A stretch of 64,000 bases of DNA from Pantoea eucrina (GTDB lineage Bacteria > Pseudomonadota > Gammaproteobacteria > Enterobacterales > Enterobacteriaceae): contig NZ_MIPP01000001.1 of assembly GCF_002095385.1 (NCBI RefSeq), forward strand, positions 1-64,000, read 5' to 3'. Of this stretch, positions 37,701 through 46,344 are shown piece after piece. Position 1 is the stretch's first letter. Every line of letters begins with the position of its first letter. Below the pieces are notes generated by a model that saw nothing but the letters and a program-made list of their open reading frames with translations, was not told where the DNA came from and did no database searches. The position numbers were made by a program, and so were the translations under genes.

Positions 37701-40325
37701 GTAATCCGGCGTAATGGCAAAGGTATCGATGACCGCATTCGGGATCCGTTCAAAGCTGCTCTCTTTGAATGCGTCCGCTTTAATACCAAACGCGTTTTCC
37801 AGCCTGGCGAGCGTCATCAGACGGATAAAGTTATCCTCTTCGCGCGCCTTATCGGCAAAGCGGATCGGCTGTTCAGTCATATCGATAAAGGTTCGCACGG
37901 CGATGGTGCCGTAGGAGTGACCGGCACCTTCCGCACGCTCTTTGAACAGGCCAAGCAGCGGCACTTCCGCTTCACCCTGGATTTTCAGCGCGCTTTGATG
38001 CCAGTCTACTGCCATCTGGGCGATCGCCGGGAAGCCTGCGCCACCCACCGGGGTTTTGATATTCGGAAAATATTTTTTCAGCACCGGATCTTCAGTATCG
38101 AGAAAATTAGGCTCAAAAAACTCACCGCAGCTGTAGCTCTCGACGGTGCAGAGGCCCACTTTACCCATGGTCTTCATCAGCGCTTTCTCAGCGGCTTTGG
38201 CATAGCGCCTGAACGCCTTATTACCCTCTTCGCCTTCACCAAATTTCTCTTCTGCGCGCATCTGTACGCCCAGCGGATAGACGGCGGAAGCACCGAAGCC
38301 GAGCGTGGCAGCGATATGGTGCGACGAGATGCTCTGACCGCTCTCAACCACCAGAGAGACATCCAGACGCAGCCCTTCCTGCACCAGACGCTGGTTAATG
38401 GCGGAGATCACCAGCAGCATCGGCATGGCGGCATGCGTGGTTGATACGTGACGATCGGTGATCACGGCAATGCCGCCCTGCGTACGGGCGAAATCCACCA
38501 CCTGCTGAGCCAGATTATCTATCGCTTTTTCCAGCGCGCTGGCATTAGCGGCGCGGCTGACGATATCTTTGCCGGTCACCGGCTCATATAGCATTTCAAA
38601 GCGCGCGTAAGGTGCCACGTTCTGCTCGCGCAGGCGCAGCATATCAAGGTGGGTCAGGATCGGACTGGGAACAATAATTTGCTGCCCTTTGCTACGGCCA
38701 AGGTGGGGTTTTGCGCCCAGCGCCACGCGCAGCGTCATGCCGTCAGCTTCACGGATAGAGTCGAGCGGCGGGTTGGTCACCTGCGCAAAGCGCTGCGAAA
38801 AGTAGTGCGCCATGCCGCCTTCATGATCGGAAAGGCCGTTGATGGCGTTGCCGTAACCCATTGCGGAGATCTTCTCCGCACCGGTCTGCAGCATCGGATC
38901 CATCATGAACTTGAAGCTTTCCTGGTTGTAGTAGTAGGCGACAAAACGCTGGTAGGTTTTGAGATCGCCGCGATAGCGCAGCGGAGAGCCAAGCTTCTCG
39001 GCCGGAATTTCCGGCAGCTCATGCAGCTCGACGCGCGCCGCCTGCAGCAGGGCACGATAATCTTTTGCGGCCGCCAGTTTTTCCAGCGCTTCGGTCGTGG
39101 TATAGGCGCGCTTCTCTTTGTGATCGTAATAGAGCATACCGCCCGCTTCGATGCGGCCGCGACGCAGTACGCTTTCTGGCGGAAAGGCAATCTGACCCGC
39201 TTCTGACATGGCACCGATATAGTCGGCAGTTTCCACTGAACGCAGCGGACGCAGGCCCAGGCGATCCAGACGGGCACCGATGACCTCGCCGTTGCCGAAA
39301 ATCAGCGCGGCCGGACCATCATTTTTCTCTTCATACAGCGAAAAGTACTCCAGCATCGCACGCACGTCAGCGGAGAGTGAACTGTCGTTCTCCCACGCCG
39401 GGGGCATCATGGAGACCACGGCGGTGATCAGGTCGAGATCGTCTTCCATCAGGCGGCTGTGGATGCTCTGGTCAAGACGCGAGCTGTCAGACTGGCCTTT
39501 AGGGCGGACAATTTTTTTACCGCGCGCCAGCATCAGCGCCGCTTCAGCAATGCGGTTTTTACGATCGGTATTCAGCTCGCCGTTATGCGCCATCAGGCGG
39601 AACGGCTGTGCCATAGTGGTATGGGGATCGGTATTGGTCGAGAAGCGGGTATGGAAAAAGAGTCCGCGCACCTGGTGATCGCTGTCGGTGAGGTCTTTAA
39701 AGTAAGGGATCACTTCATTCGAGTTCAGACGCGCTTTAAACACCTGCGTGCGGGAAGAGAGTGAGAGCGGATAGAGGCCGCCAAACTCACTTTCGGTGAA
39801 CGCGCGCGCTTCGATATCCAGCAGCGCCCGGTAGATCTGACGTTCGAAGTCAGTCTGATTCGTCAGCGCAGGCGGAGCGGCAAACACCCACTGCACAATC
39901 GGCAGCTGAAACGCCACGGCGGCAGGGCGGGTTACGCTATTATCCAGCGGCATATCGCGCTTCAGCAGCACCGGGAAATTCCATGCGGCCAGCGTCTCTT
40001 CAACCAGACGTTCGGCATTAGCCCGCAGCGCGGCATCTTTCGGGACAAAAAAGTTGCCTACGCCAAACTGGCCAGCTTCCAGCGCCTGGCCGGTTAATTT
40101 ACGGAAAAAGTTAAGCGAGAGATCGACGTTAACGCCGGCACCATCACCGACACCCTCTGCGGACATCCCGCCGCGATGCGGCACGGTGCAGAGTGCGCTG
40201 TGCGCCATCTGCAGAATGTCATGTGTCTGCTCGCCGTCCTTGCGGGTAATAAAACCTACACCACAGCTATCGCTGCCTGCGGCCGGGTCGTACAAACCAT
40301 AGGAATGAGGTTTTTGCGTGGACAT
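34794..40325 (-). CDS. Glutamate synthase-like large subunit (noncanonical, 1843 aa)
   Basis: Protein of 1843 residues with GltB domain order. Cys20 (D-S-C-G-V-G-F) would be the processed N-terminal nucleophile of the glutamine amidotransferase; R-F-S-T-N-T and A-H-N-G-E-L-N-T follow. The flavin/2-oxoglutarate barrel keeps S-N-C-G-E-G-G-E, K-I-G-Q-G-A-K-P-G-E-G-G-Q and S-P-P-P-H-H-D. Then come three Fe-S-type cysteines, Cys1267, 1273 and 1277, and the G-x-G-x-G beta-helix (A-G-Q-S-F-G to A-V-V-E-G). Differences from E. coli or Azospirillum GltB: Cys spacing x5,x3 instead of x5,x4; S-G-A-Q-Q-T-G where D-G-G-L-K-T-G is usual; and about 194 extra C-terminal residues (1650-1843). It occupies the E. 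coli gltB position with a diflavin reductase downstream. AAGGAG precedes the ATG. Glutamate synthesis is the likely role, not proven. Confidence 0.85.
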   Translation of the reverse strand: MSTQKPHSYGLYDPAAGSDSCGVGFITRKDGEQTHDILQMAHSALCTVPHRGGMSAEGVGDGAGVNVDLSLNFFRKLTGQALEAGQFGVGNFFVPKDAALRANAERLVEETLAAWNFPVLLKRDMPLDNSVTRPAAVAFQLPIVQWVFAAPPALTNQTDFERQIYRALLDIEARAFTESEFGGLYPLSLSSRTQVFKARLNSNEVIPYFKDLTDSDHQVRGLFFHTRFSTNTDPHTTMAQPFRLMAHNGELNTDRKNRIAEAALMLARGKKIVRPKGQSDSSRLDQSIHSRLMEDDLDLITAVVSMMPPAWENDSSLSADVRAMLEYFSLYEEKNDGPAALIFGNGEVIGARLDRLGLRPLRSVETADYIGAMSEAGQIAFPPESVLRRGRIEAGGMLYYDHKEKRAYTTTEALEKLAAAKDYRALLQAARVELHELPEIPAEKLGSPLRYRGDLKTYQRFVAYYYNQESFKFMMDPMLQTGAEKISAMGYGNAINGLSDHEGGMAHYFSQRFAQVTNPPLDSIREADGMTLRVALGAKPHLGRSKGQQIIVPSPILTHLDMLRLREQNVAPYARFEMLYEPVTGKDIVSRAANASALEKAIDNLAQQVVDFARTQGGIAVITDRHVSTTHAAMPMLLVISAINQRLVQEGLRLDVSLVVESGQSISSHHIAATLGFGASAVYPLGVQMRAEEKFGEGEEGNKAFRRYAKAAEKALMKTMGKVGLCTVESYSCGEFFEPNFLDTEDPVLKKYFPNIKTPVGGAGFPAIAQMAVDWHQSALKIQGEAEVPLLGLFKERAEGAGHSYGTIAVRTFIDMTEQPIRFADKAREEDNFIRLMTLARLENAFGIKADAFKESSFERIPNAVIDTFAITPDYRQFSSLMHAERKRRPAALRDILALPCDLTHVDSEAEFGRKLGRYSLVNNGFAIRGLQCQTVAGSLNQFELRLIDAIAGLKPEQERLAALARALSTRFRDDIESSSVEESVLRITAYGKAAEYLAKIFTAQPSLPLEEIQPAHEITRTFASGAMSHGALVAPAHEAVAHGTNMVGGMSNCGEGGEHYSRHGTIRASRIKQLASGRFGVWAAYLADPMLEELEIKIGQGAKPGEGGQLPAPKVTVEIAAARGGTPGVELVSPPPHHDTYSIEDLAQLIHDCKAARVRVIVKLVSSEGIGTIAVGVAKAGADVINVAGNTGGTGAASVTSLKYTGRVAEIGIAEVHQALCANGLRDKVQLRCSGAQQTGSDVIKSALLGGDSFEFGTTALMMLKCVMAKNCNVKCPAGLTTNAEAFDGDPRQLAQYFINVAQEVREFLARLGLRSLREARGRADLLHLMDHPLEVGKLDLRAMLTVVPEQKIAHPVYLEKDFTLDDGWVTEVTAQLVEQAGREVTLGNGVTLNNRNKSVGGQLAIDIERLLNHTLPAEQRLLLPAVLKDDRGRHYLAPRTVQIHTQGAAGQSFGAFCNDGMLMQHYGTCNDGVGKGQCGGELVVMSPGGGAQDSDGNVLIGNFALFGATGGRLFVQGQAGDRFAVRNSGATAVVEGVGDFCCEYMTNGAILNLGTFGKGFGNGMSGGFAYQYDPYGNLAGHAAGDSVLFGSIADDNEMARVHKQAVLTMLNWHLEATRSPRAAWLLANWESECQHFVYVMPRSLLLYQDGGEILKAKSRKDLLEELSTSLAAHQVAKFKAAWRSGKTIADGAVPAYGATDTQEMFILLNNYTVLSFAQQLALGKLPKGTAVEDPAVEKAVRNLLMTEDFALVSKLQRHARAAIESYSDDELASLIAAKRMADYKAALTQRNIRSMDSLATYGWIIYQDARHREVLGHLPDFEELFARAALPEIAAAVGKLS

Positions 40326-41212
40326 TGAGAGTCTCCTTAAACTGCTTTAGACATTGCCTGTTCTGTTTCAGGCACAGAGCGCTGACGCGTGCTGTTTCAC
40401 TGGTTTTTTCCGCGCTGTACGCGGGCGTCGCCACACCGAGCAATGACTCTCAGGATCCGGGTATAACGTCCTTGATGAGTTGCTCTTCAATCCGGTCTCT
40501 AACGGGAGATAACTTGCATCCAGAGGGAGTCTTCTTGCTGCATAGATATGTCGAGACACAGTCCCGACTGGAAAGCATCCAGCGGAATTTCAACTTATCG
40601 GGAAAGCGCACAGAGGTCAAATAGAGAGCGCTGAGCCCTATATCTGCAGAAAAAAGAGGTTAACCTTATGAATTTTATATTTTTTAACAGTAAATTTATG
40701 TCAATAAGCGCCGATTTAAACCCCTGCTAAGTGTGAGCCGTCTCACTATCTGCAGGCGGCGATATTACTTTACCCTGCTGGCAGTGCTGCTTATAGCAGC
40801 ATAAAATATCGTAGCTGTGCAGACCGGCATGTCATGTATCTGTTTTTCTTATGGCGTCTGTTTTGAATTAAATATAGGTCTGTATAAGCAAAACTAATCA
40901 GAAGGTAACTGAGTAAAATTTCGTTAAATGTGAATCAGTATGCAATAAGGAGGGGTGGCAGTATGCTGAGAAATCAGCTGCCACAGGCGAAAGAGAGCAA
41001 TAAGGTCTGACGCTTAGCTGCGCGCAGACGGCCTTTCAGATTATTCACCTGTGCAAATTAGTCAAGTGCTTTACTCAGCGCGCGCCAGATAACGTTCAAG
41101 CCGGGCGCGGATGCACTATGATGGGGCGTCAGGCGGGCGCAATATCCCGGTCAGCCCGGGCAGACGCAGGCTAATTACGTTATGATGGCGCCATTCGTTC
41201 AGGGGATCTGCC
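40326..41212. other. Long divergent region between the GltB-like gene and arcB
   Basis: These 887 bp carry no long gene; E. coli has yhcC here and it is absent. The left 260 nt probably form the leader of the GltB-like operon, including an imperfect stem around CCGGATCC (about 40434-40463). The right part should hold the arcB promoter: TTCAAG (41095-41100) and TATGAT (41117-41122), spacer 16, is one candidate. A 16-codon frame with a strong AAGGAGG ribosome site lies at 40963-41010 inside an inverted repeat; it is described under findings. Confidence 0.45.
40592..40620 (-). promoter_or_regulatory. Candidate promoter of the GltB-like operon
   Basis: On the - strand TTGACC (40615-40620) and TAAGTT (40592-40597) are separated by 17 bp. 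Transcription from here would give a leader of about 260 nt before the ATG at 40325. Other promoters further upstream are possible. Confidence 0.45.
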
Positions 41213-43555
41213 ATGAAACAAATTCGTCTGTTAGCTCAATATTATGTCGACCTGATGGTCAAACTCGGTCTGGTGCGCTTTTCACTGCTGCTGGCGTCGG
41301 CGCTGGTGGTGCTGGCGATGATTGTCCAGATGGCGGTCACTATGGTACTGCGCGGGCATGTGGAAAGTATCGACGTGGTGCGCTCGGTCTTCTTTGGTCT
41401 GCTGATTACGCCCTGGGCGGTCTATTTCCTGTCAGTCGTGGTCGATCAGCTGGAGGAGTCGCGTCAGCGGCTAACGAAGCTGGTTGATAAGCTGGAAGAG
41501 ATGCGCACGCGCGATCTCGAGCTTAATCAGCAGATGAAACAGACCATCACGCAGCTGAATCAGGAGATCAGCGATCGCATCAGCGCAGAAGAGGCGCGTA
41601 AACAGGTGATGGATAAGCTGCGTGAAGAGATGGCGCGCCGCGAGCAGGCGCAGATTGAGCTGGAGCAGCAATCCTCTTTCCTGCGCTCATTTCTGGATGC
41701 ATCGCCCGATCTGGTCTTCTACCGTAATATCGACAAACAGTTCTCCGGCTGCAACCGCGCCATGGAGCTGCTGACCGGCCTAAGTGAAAAACAGCTGATC
41801 GGACTGACGCCGCGCGATATTTATGATGATGAGGCAGCGACCAAGGTACTGGAAACAGACGAAAAGGTGTTTCGCCATAACGTATCGCTCACCTATGAGC
41901 AGTGGCTGCAGTATCCGGACGGGCGCAAAGCCTGTTTTGAAATCCGTAAAGTGCCCTATTACGATCGGGTGGGCAAGCGCAGCGGCCTGATGGGATTCGG
42001 ACGCGATATCACGGAGCGTAAGCGCTATCAGGATGCGCTGGAGAACGCCAGCCGGGAGAAAACCACCTTTATTTCAACGATCAGCCACGAGCTGCGCACG
42101 CCGCTGAACGGCATCGTGGGTCTGAGCCGTATTCTGCTGGATACCGAGCTCAGCCAGGAGCAGCTGAAGTACCTGAAAACGATTCACGTCTCAGCCATTA
42201 CGCTGGGCAATATCTTTAACGATGTGATCGAAGTGGACAAAATCGAGCGGCGCAAAGTTCAGCTGGATAACCAGCCGCTTGATTTCACCGGTTTCCTTGC
42301 CGATCTCGAAAACTTATCCGGCCTGCTGGCCCAGCCGAAAGATCTGAAGTTTGTTATGCAGCCCGCGCTGCCGCTGCCGCATAAAATTCTGGCTGACGGC
42401 ACGCGCTTACGGCAGATCCTGTGGAACCTGATTGGAAACGCCGTGAAATTCACCCGCGAGGGAGAGATTGTCGTGCGGGTCGCGTACAGCGCGAATGAAA
42501 CGCTGCGCTTTGAAGTGCAGGATTCAGGAATGGGTATTCCGCAGGAGGAGCAGGACAAAATCTTTGCCATGTATTATCAGGTTAAAGATCAGCACGGCGG
42601 CAAACCCGCGACCGGTACCGGTATCGGGCTGGCGGTATCGCGCCGCCTGGCGCAGGCGATGGGCGGAGATATCACCGTCAGCAGCGCGCCGGGTAAAGGC
42701 TCCTGCTTTGTGGTTGAGATTAACGCGCCGCGCGTGGCTGACGAAGTGGAAGATACCGGCCTGGATGACAGCCTGCCGCTGCCGGCGCTGCACGTACTGC
42801 TGGTGGAAGATATTGAACTGAATGTGATTGTCGCCCGCTCGGTGCTGGAGAAGCTCGGCTGCAGCGTTGAGGTCGCCATGAATGGCCATGACGCGCTAAG
42901 CCTGTTTGATCCGCAGGAGTTTGACCTGGTGCTGCTGGATATTCAGCTGCCGGATATGACCGGACTGGACGTTGCGCGCGCTATCCATCAGCAGCATAAG
43001 GGCGTGCAGCTGCCGCCGCTGGTCGCGCTGACGGCCAACGTACTTAAAGATAAAAAAGAGTATCTCGATGCCGGAATGGATGAAGTACTCAGTAAACCGC
43101 TGGCGGTACCGGCGCTGACGGCAGTGATCAAAAAATTCTGGGATTATCAGGGCGAGGAAGAAGAGACAGATATGCCTGTCGCGGATACGCAGTCGCGCAT
43201 GCTGCTGGATGTAGCGATGCTGGAGCAGTATATCGAGCTGGTCGGGCCTGGCCTGATCACACAGAGCCTGACAATGTTTGAACAGATGATGCCTGGTTAT
43301 CTTGATGTACTTGATTCCAATATGATGGCGCGCGATCAAAAAGGCATTGCCGAAGAGGGGCACAAAATTAAAGGTGCCGCGGGATCGGTAGGCTTGCTGC
43401 ATCTGCAGCAGCTGGCAAAACAGATCCAGTCACCGGAACTGCCGGCCTGGTGGGACAATGTGCAGGAGTGGATCGATGAACTGAAGCAGGAGTGGCGACA
43501 GGATGTTGCCGTACTGCGTGAATGGGTTGCCGGGCGGGAAAATCAGAAGCGCTAA
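41213..43555 (+). CDS. arcB: Aerobic respiration control sensor kinase ArcB
   Basis: Tripartite hybrid kinase of 780 residues that senses the quinone redox state and phosphorylates ArcA. Two membrane helices lie near 23-77, followed by a coiled-coil linker. The PAS domain carries the redox-active Cys180 and Cys241 at the same numbers as E. coli. The transmitter has His292 (S-H-E-L-R-T-P), the receiver Asp576 (L-L-D-I-Q-L-P), and the HPt domain His717 (E-G-H-K-I-K-G). All the phosphorelay residues are intact. The neighbouring elbB and yhcC of E. coli are missing. The 3' end abuts the arcZ terminator on the opposite strand. Confidence 0.98.
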   Translation: MKQIRLLAQYYVDLMVKLGLVRFSLLLASALVVLAMIVQMAVTMVLRGHVESIDVVRSVFFGLLITPWAVYFLSVVVDQLEESRQRLTKLVDKLEEMRTRDLELNQQMKQTITQLNQEISDRISAEEARKQVMDKLREEMARREQAQIELEQQSSFLRSFLDASPDLVFYRNIDKQFSGCNRAMELLTGLSEKQLIGLTPRDIYDDEAATKVLETDEKVFRHNVSLTYEQWLQYPDGRKACFEIRKVPYYDRVGKRSGLMGFGRDITERKRYQDALENASREKTTFISTISHELRTPLNGIVGLSRILLDTELSQEQLKYLKTIHVSAITLGNIFNDVIEVDKIERRKVQLDNQPLDFTGFLADLENLSGLLAQPKDLKFVMQPALPLPHKILADGTRLRQILWNLIGNAVKFTREGEIVVRVAYSANETLRFEVQDSGMGIPQEEQDKIFAMYYQVKDQHGGKPATGTGIGLAVSRRLAQAMGGDITVSSAPGKGSCFVVEINAPRVADEVEDTGLDDSLPLPALHVLLVEDIELNVIVARSVLEKLGCSVEVAMNGHDALSLFDPQEFDLVLLDIQLPDMTGLDVARAIHQQHKGVQLPPLVALTANVLKDKKEYLDAGMDEVLSKPLAVPALTAVIKKFWDYQGEEEETDMPVADTQSRMLLDVAMLEQYIELVGPGLITQSLTMFEQMMPGYLDVLDSNMMARDQKGIAEEGHKIKGAAGSVGLLHLQQLAKQIQSPELPAWWDNVQEWIDELKQEWRQDVAVLREWVAGRENQKR

Positions 43556-43675
43556 AAAAAATGACCCCGGTCGAAACCGGGGTGCGCGAATACTGCGCCA
43601 ACACCAGGGAAAAAGTGACTGCTGCTGTTATGGTTAATTGAAGTAAAAAGCAGCAGTCAGGTATTGGTTAACGTT
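43554..43675 (-). ncRNA. arcZ: Hfq-dependent small RNA ArcZ (SraH/RyhA)
   Basis: The - strand at 43554-43615 reproduces the processed 3' part of E. coli ArcZ: the seed TCCCTGGTGTTGGCGCAGTA (within 43594-43615), then TTCGCGCA, then the terminator stem ACCCCGG/CCGGGGT and a U-tract. ArcZ pairs with rpoS, flhDC and other mRNAs and is repressed by ArcA-ArcB. The 5' part differs from E. coli but can form a 9-bp stem GACTGCTGC/GCAGCAGTC (about 43617-43660). The 5' end is an estimate from the 121-nt E. coli length; a TAAGGT -10 lies near 43684-43689. The gene is tail-to-tail with arcB and overlaps its stop codon. Confidence 0.92.
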
Positions 43676-44439
43676 ACAAAATCACCTTAGCAAATTTGCC
43701 AGCCTGCGCGACAAGATTCATTAAATTGTGTGATGTTGAACAACGTTCCGCTACAGAAAACATTAATTTGACAACACTGTCAAGCGGGGAGTCAATTTCC
43801 CCGCTGATTTGTTTGTTATTTAATCGATATTAACCGGTTTTGACTGATTTTTCGCCATCATGATTGAGTGAAGCGGCGAAAGACCTGATAGCTATAAGGG
43901 GGCGGATTGTTATCAGGAAAATAGCCTTTATGCTATTGTTTTGTAATAAAAATACCCGTACTGCGTCACATTTATCCGAAACGTTTTGGAAAGCAGGCGG
44001 TTAAACTTCCAGAACGGTCATTCTGAAAAACAGGCCGGTCAGAGTGTAAAATTTGATTTACGGACAATTACCGGGGGATTCGGCTTTCTGGCAGCATAAT
44101 ATGTGTCTGAAACCGATCTCATAGCAGACGATAGTCAGGAAACGCTAAGCTATTCTTTGCAAATGTTAAGCTATATGAAAGTCTTATTAACATGACTATT
44201 AGTGCAGGTTAACGGCGGTCTGAAGTTTGCTTTGCGTGTTTTTTATGCATGGAACCGATTCCTTAAAGATGGAAGTCTTTGATGTTTCAGGGTATCAGCA
44301 CAAGAGCCGCTGCTGGCCTGAACGCTTTTTCAGCTCCGGAAACCGGCTGGCTGCATGCAGGCAGGTATAACAATGCGCACTGGACGCAATCATGACCAGA
44401 GTGATTAATTAATACAGGGAAGGGATACAGGAAGACGTA
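43676..44439. other. Gene-free AT-rich region between arcZ and mtgA (elbB position)
   Basis: E. coli carries elbB between arcB and mtgA; no elbB sequence is recognisable here. The region holds the arcZ promoter at its left edge. It also has an inverted repeat TTGACA/TGTCAA (43768-43783) that abuts an 8-bp hairpin AGCGGGGA/TCCCCGCT (43783-43805) followed by a T-rich stretch. At the right are about 200 bp before mtgA. A 41-codon frame at 44245 has no ribosome site and is not called. Confidence 0.45.
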
Positions 44440-45162
44440 ATGAAAAAATACAGAGGGAAAGGGTTCAGCCTTTTCAGGTCGCTGATGGTTAAATGTCTGC
44501 TGGCATGGGCAGTACTCTGGATCGGAGGAATTGCCGTTTTCGCTTTTTTACCCGTGCCTTTTTCCGCGGTTATGGCGGAACGTCAGGCAGGCGCCTGGCT
44601 GCACGGAGATATCAGTTATGTCGCACATTCAGAGTGGGTCAGCATGGATAACATCTCCCCGTGGATGGCGCTGGCCGTGATTGCCGCCGAAGATCAGAAA
44701 TTTCCTGAGCACTGGGGTTTTGACGTTGGCGCTATTCAGCAGGTGCTCGACAACAGCAGCGGCGAGCGCATGCGTGGCGCGTCAACGCTTTCTCAGCAGA
44801 CCGCGAAAAATCTCTTTTTGTGGGACGGACGTAGCTGGCTACGTAAAGGGCTGGAGGCGGGGATGACGGTTGGCATTGAAACCGTCTGGAGTAAACGTCG
44901 TATTCTGACGGTCTATCTTAATATCGCTGAGTTCGGTCCCGGTATTTTTGGCGCTGAAGCCGCAGCGCAGCACTATTTCCATAAGCCCGCCAGCCGCCTG
45001 ACTATCGCAGAGGCTGCCCTGCTGGCTGCAGTATTGCCTAATCCGATCCGTTTTCGCGCGGATGCGCCTTCAGGCTATGTTCGCCAGCGTCAGCAGTGGA
45101 TCATGCGTCAGATGCGCCAGCTGGGAGGGGAGGGTTTCCTGAATCGCTACCGGCTACACTAA
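44440..45162 (+). CDS. mtgA: Monofunctional biosynthetic peptidoglycan transglycosylase
   Basis: GT51 glycosyltransferase of 240 residues that polymerises lipid II into glycan strands at the periplasmic face of the inner membrane. One N-terminal membrane anchor (about 15-38) is followed by the catalytic motifs [10 protein letters not shown] (with the catalytic Glu near 84), [10 protein letters not shown], and R-R-I-L-T-V-Y-L-N. There is no transpeptidase domain. The gene is convergent with npr, only 5 bp apart, as in E. coli. The ribosome site GGAAG lies a few bases before the ATG. Confidence 0.96.
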   Translation: MKKYRGKGFSLFRSLMVKCLLAWAVLWIGGIAVFAFLPVPFSAVMAERQAGAWLHGDISYVAHSEWVSMDNISPWMALAVIAAEDQKFPEHWGFDVGAIQQVLDNSSGERMRGASTLSQQTAKNLFLWDGRSWLRKGLEAGMTVGIETVWSKRRILTVYLNIAEFGPGIFGAEAAAQHYFHKPASRLTIAEAALLAAVLPNPIRFRADAPSGYVRQRQQWIMRQMRQLGGEGFLNRYRLH

Positions 45163-45167
45163 AACCT

Positions 45168-45440
45168 TTACTCTTCGTCAAAGCCCGATTCAAACAGCTC
45201 AATAACGGCGGCAAGCGCCGCAGTTTCCTGCGGTCCGCTGGCTTCAATTTCAATATGACCGCCTTTTGCTGAATCCAGCATCAGCAGCGCAATAACGCTG
45301 CTCGCCTCAGCCTCGGTGCCCGCTTCATTGCGCAGCAGAACATCCGCGTCAAAGCTCTGCACCAGCTCAAACAGCTTCATCGCCGGGCGCGCATGCATAC
45401 CCAGCTTGTTACGGATTTCGACAGTTTGCTTTACGGTCAT
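45168..45440 (-). CDS. npr: Phosphocarrier protein NPr of the nitrogen-related PTS
   Basis: HPr-like protein of 90 residues that passes phosphate from EI-Ntr (PtsP) to PtsN. The phosphorylated His16 is in G-M-H-A-R-P. The C-terminal helix [10 protein letters not shown] is normal. It overlaps the rapZ stop by 4 bp and is the last gene of the rpoN-hpf-ptsN-rapZ-npr group. Confidence 0.97.
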   Translation of the reverse strand: MTVKQTVEIRNKLGMHARPAMKLFELVQSFDADVLLRNEAGTEAEASSVIALLMLDSAKGGHIEIEASGPQETAALAAVIELFESGFDEE

Positions 45441-46291
45441 GATTTACGCTTTTCCAGTGTGCGATGACGCGACTGCACGTTTTTACCGCGCGAACGGAAA
45501 TAGTCAGCCAGCTGCTCGGCGATATACACGGAACGATGTTTGCCACCGGTACAGCCGATCGCCACAGTAAGGTAGCTGCGGTTGTTGGTTTCCAGCATCG
45601 GCAGCCATAGCTCAAGATAGCTGCGCGTCTGGTAGATAAAATTATGTACTTCTGTATGCCGATCCAGGAACGCCGCCACCGGTCGATCGAGGCCCGTCAT
45701 CGGACGCAGCTTGGGATCCCAGTGCGGGTTAGGCAAAAAGCGCACGTCAAACACGTAGTCGGCATCGATCGGGATACCGTGTTTGAAACCGAACGACTCA
45801 AACACCATCGTGAGTTCGCGTTCGCGCTTGCCCAGCAGGCGGGTGCGCAGCATCTCAGCCAGCTCATGCACTGACATCTCTGAGGTATCAATAATCAGAT
45901 CGGCACGCGAGCGCAGCGGCTCCAGCAGATCGTTCTCTTCATCAATGGCGCTTTCCAGCGACAGGTTTTTGCTGGAGAGCGGATGCAGGCGACGGGTGTC
46001 GCTGTAGCGTCGGATCAGCGTATTGCGATCGGCATCCAGAAACAGCAGCTGAGGAGAGAAAGAGTCAGGCAGATTATTTAACGCCAGCTCAAAGACTTCC
46101 TGCGACTCCGGCATGTTGCGTACATCAATACTTACCGCCGCCGAAATATTCCGCTCTGTCAGCGTATTCGCCAGCTCAGGCAGCAGAACTACCGGCAGAT
46201 TGTCGACACAGTAAAAGCCCATATCCTCCAGGGCACGCAGCGCAACTGATTTACCTGAGCCTGATCGACCACTGACGATCATCAGCACCAT
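45437..46291 (-). CDS. rapZ: RNase adapter protein RapZ
   Basis: RNA-binding protein of 284 residues that delivers the small RNA GlmZ to RNase E and senses glucosamine-6-phosphate. An N-terminal P-loop reads G-R-S-G-S-G-K-S (8-15). The C-terminal domain has the conserved G-C-T-G-G-K-H-R-S near 246-254 and a basic RNA-binding tail [12 protein letters not shown]. The ATG at 46291, with GGGGAG upstream, gives the E. coli length; a GTG one codon earlier is unlikely. Confidence 0.97.
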   Translation of the reverse strand: MVLMIVSGRSGSGKSVALRALEDMGFYCVDNLPVVLLPELANTLTERNISAAVSIDVRNMPESQEVFELALNNLPDSFSPQLLFLDADRNTLIRRYSDTRRLHPLSSKNLSLESAIDEENDLLEPLRSRADLIIDTSEMSVHELAEMLRTRLLGKRERELTMVFESFGFKHGIPIDADYVFDVRFLPNPHWDPKLRPMTGLDRPVAAFLDRHTEVHNFIYQTRSYLELWLPMLETNNRSYLTVAIGCTGGKHRSVYIAEQLADYFRSRGKNVQSRHRTLEKRKS

Positions 46292-46344
46292 CACTATTCT
46301 CCCCTGTTTTATCCGGCCTGCAGACCGGTAACGCTATGTACTGA

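Noticed and set aside
37134-38444. 436-codon frame antisense to the GltB-like gene
   Set aside because: Shadow of a conserved coding frame; composition is Arg/His/Gln-rich with no domain.
40368-40559. 63-codon frame in the leader of the GltB-like operon
   Set aside because: GTG start without a ribosome site, Arg/Ser-rich and without family similarity; more likely untranslated leader.
44245-44370. 41-codon frame upstream of mtgA
   Set aside because: No ribosome site and no recognisable sequence; not elbB.
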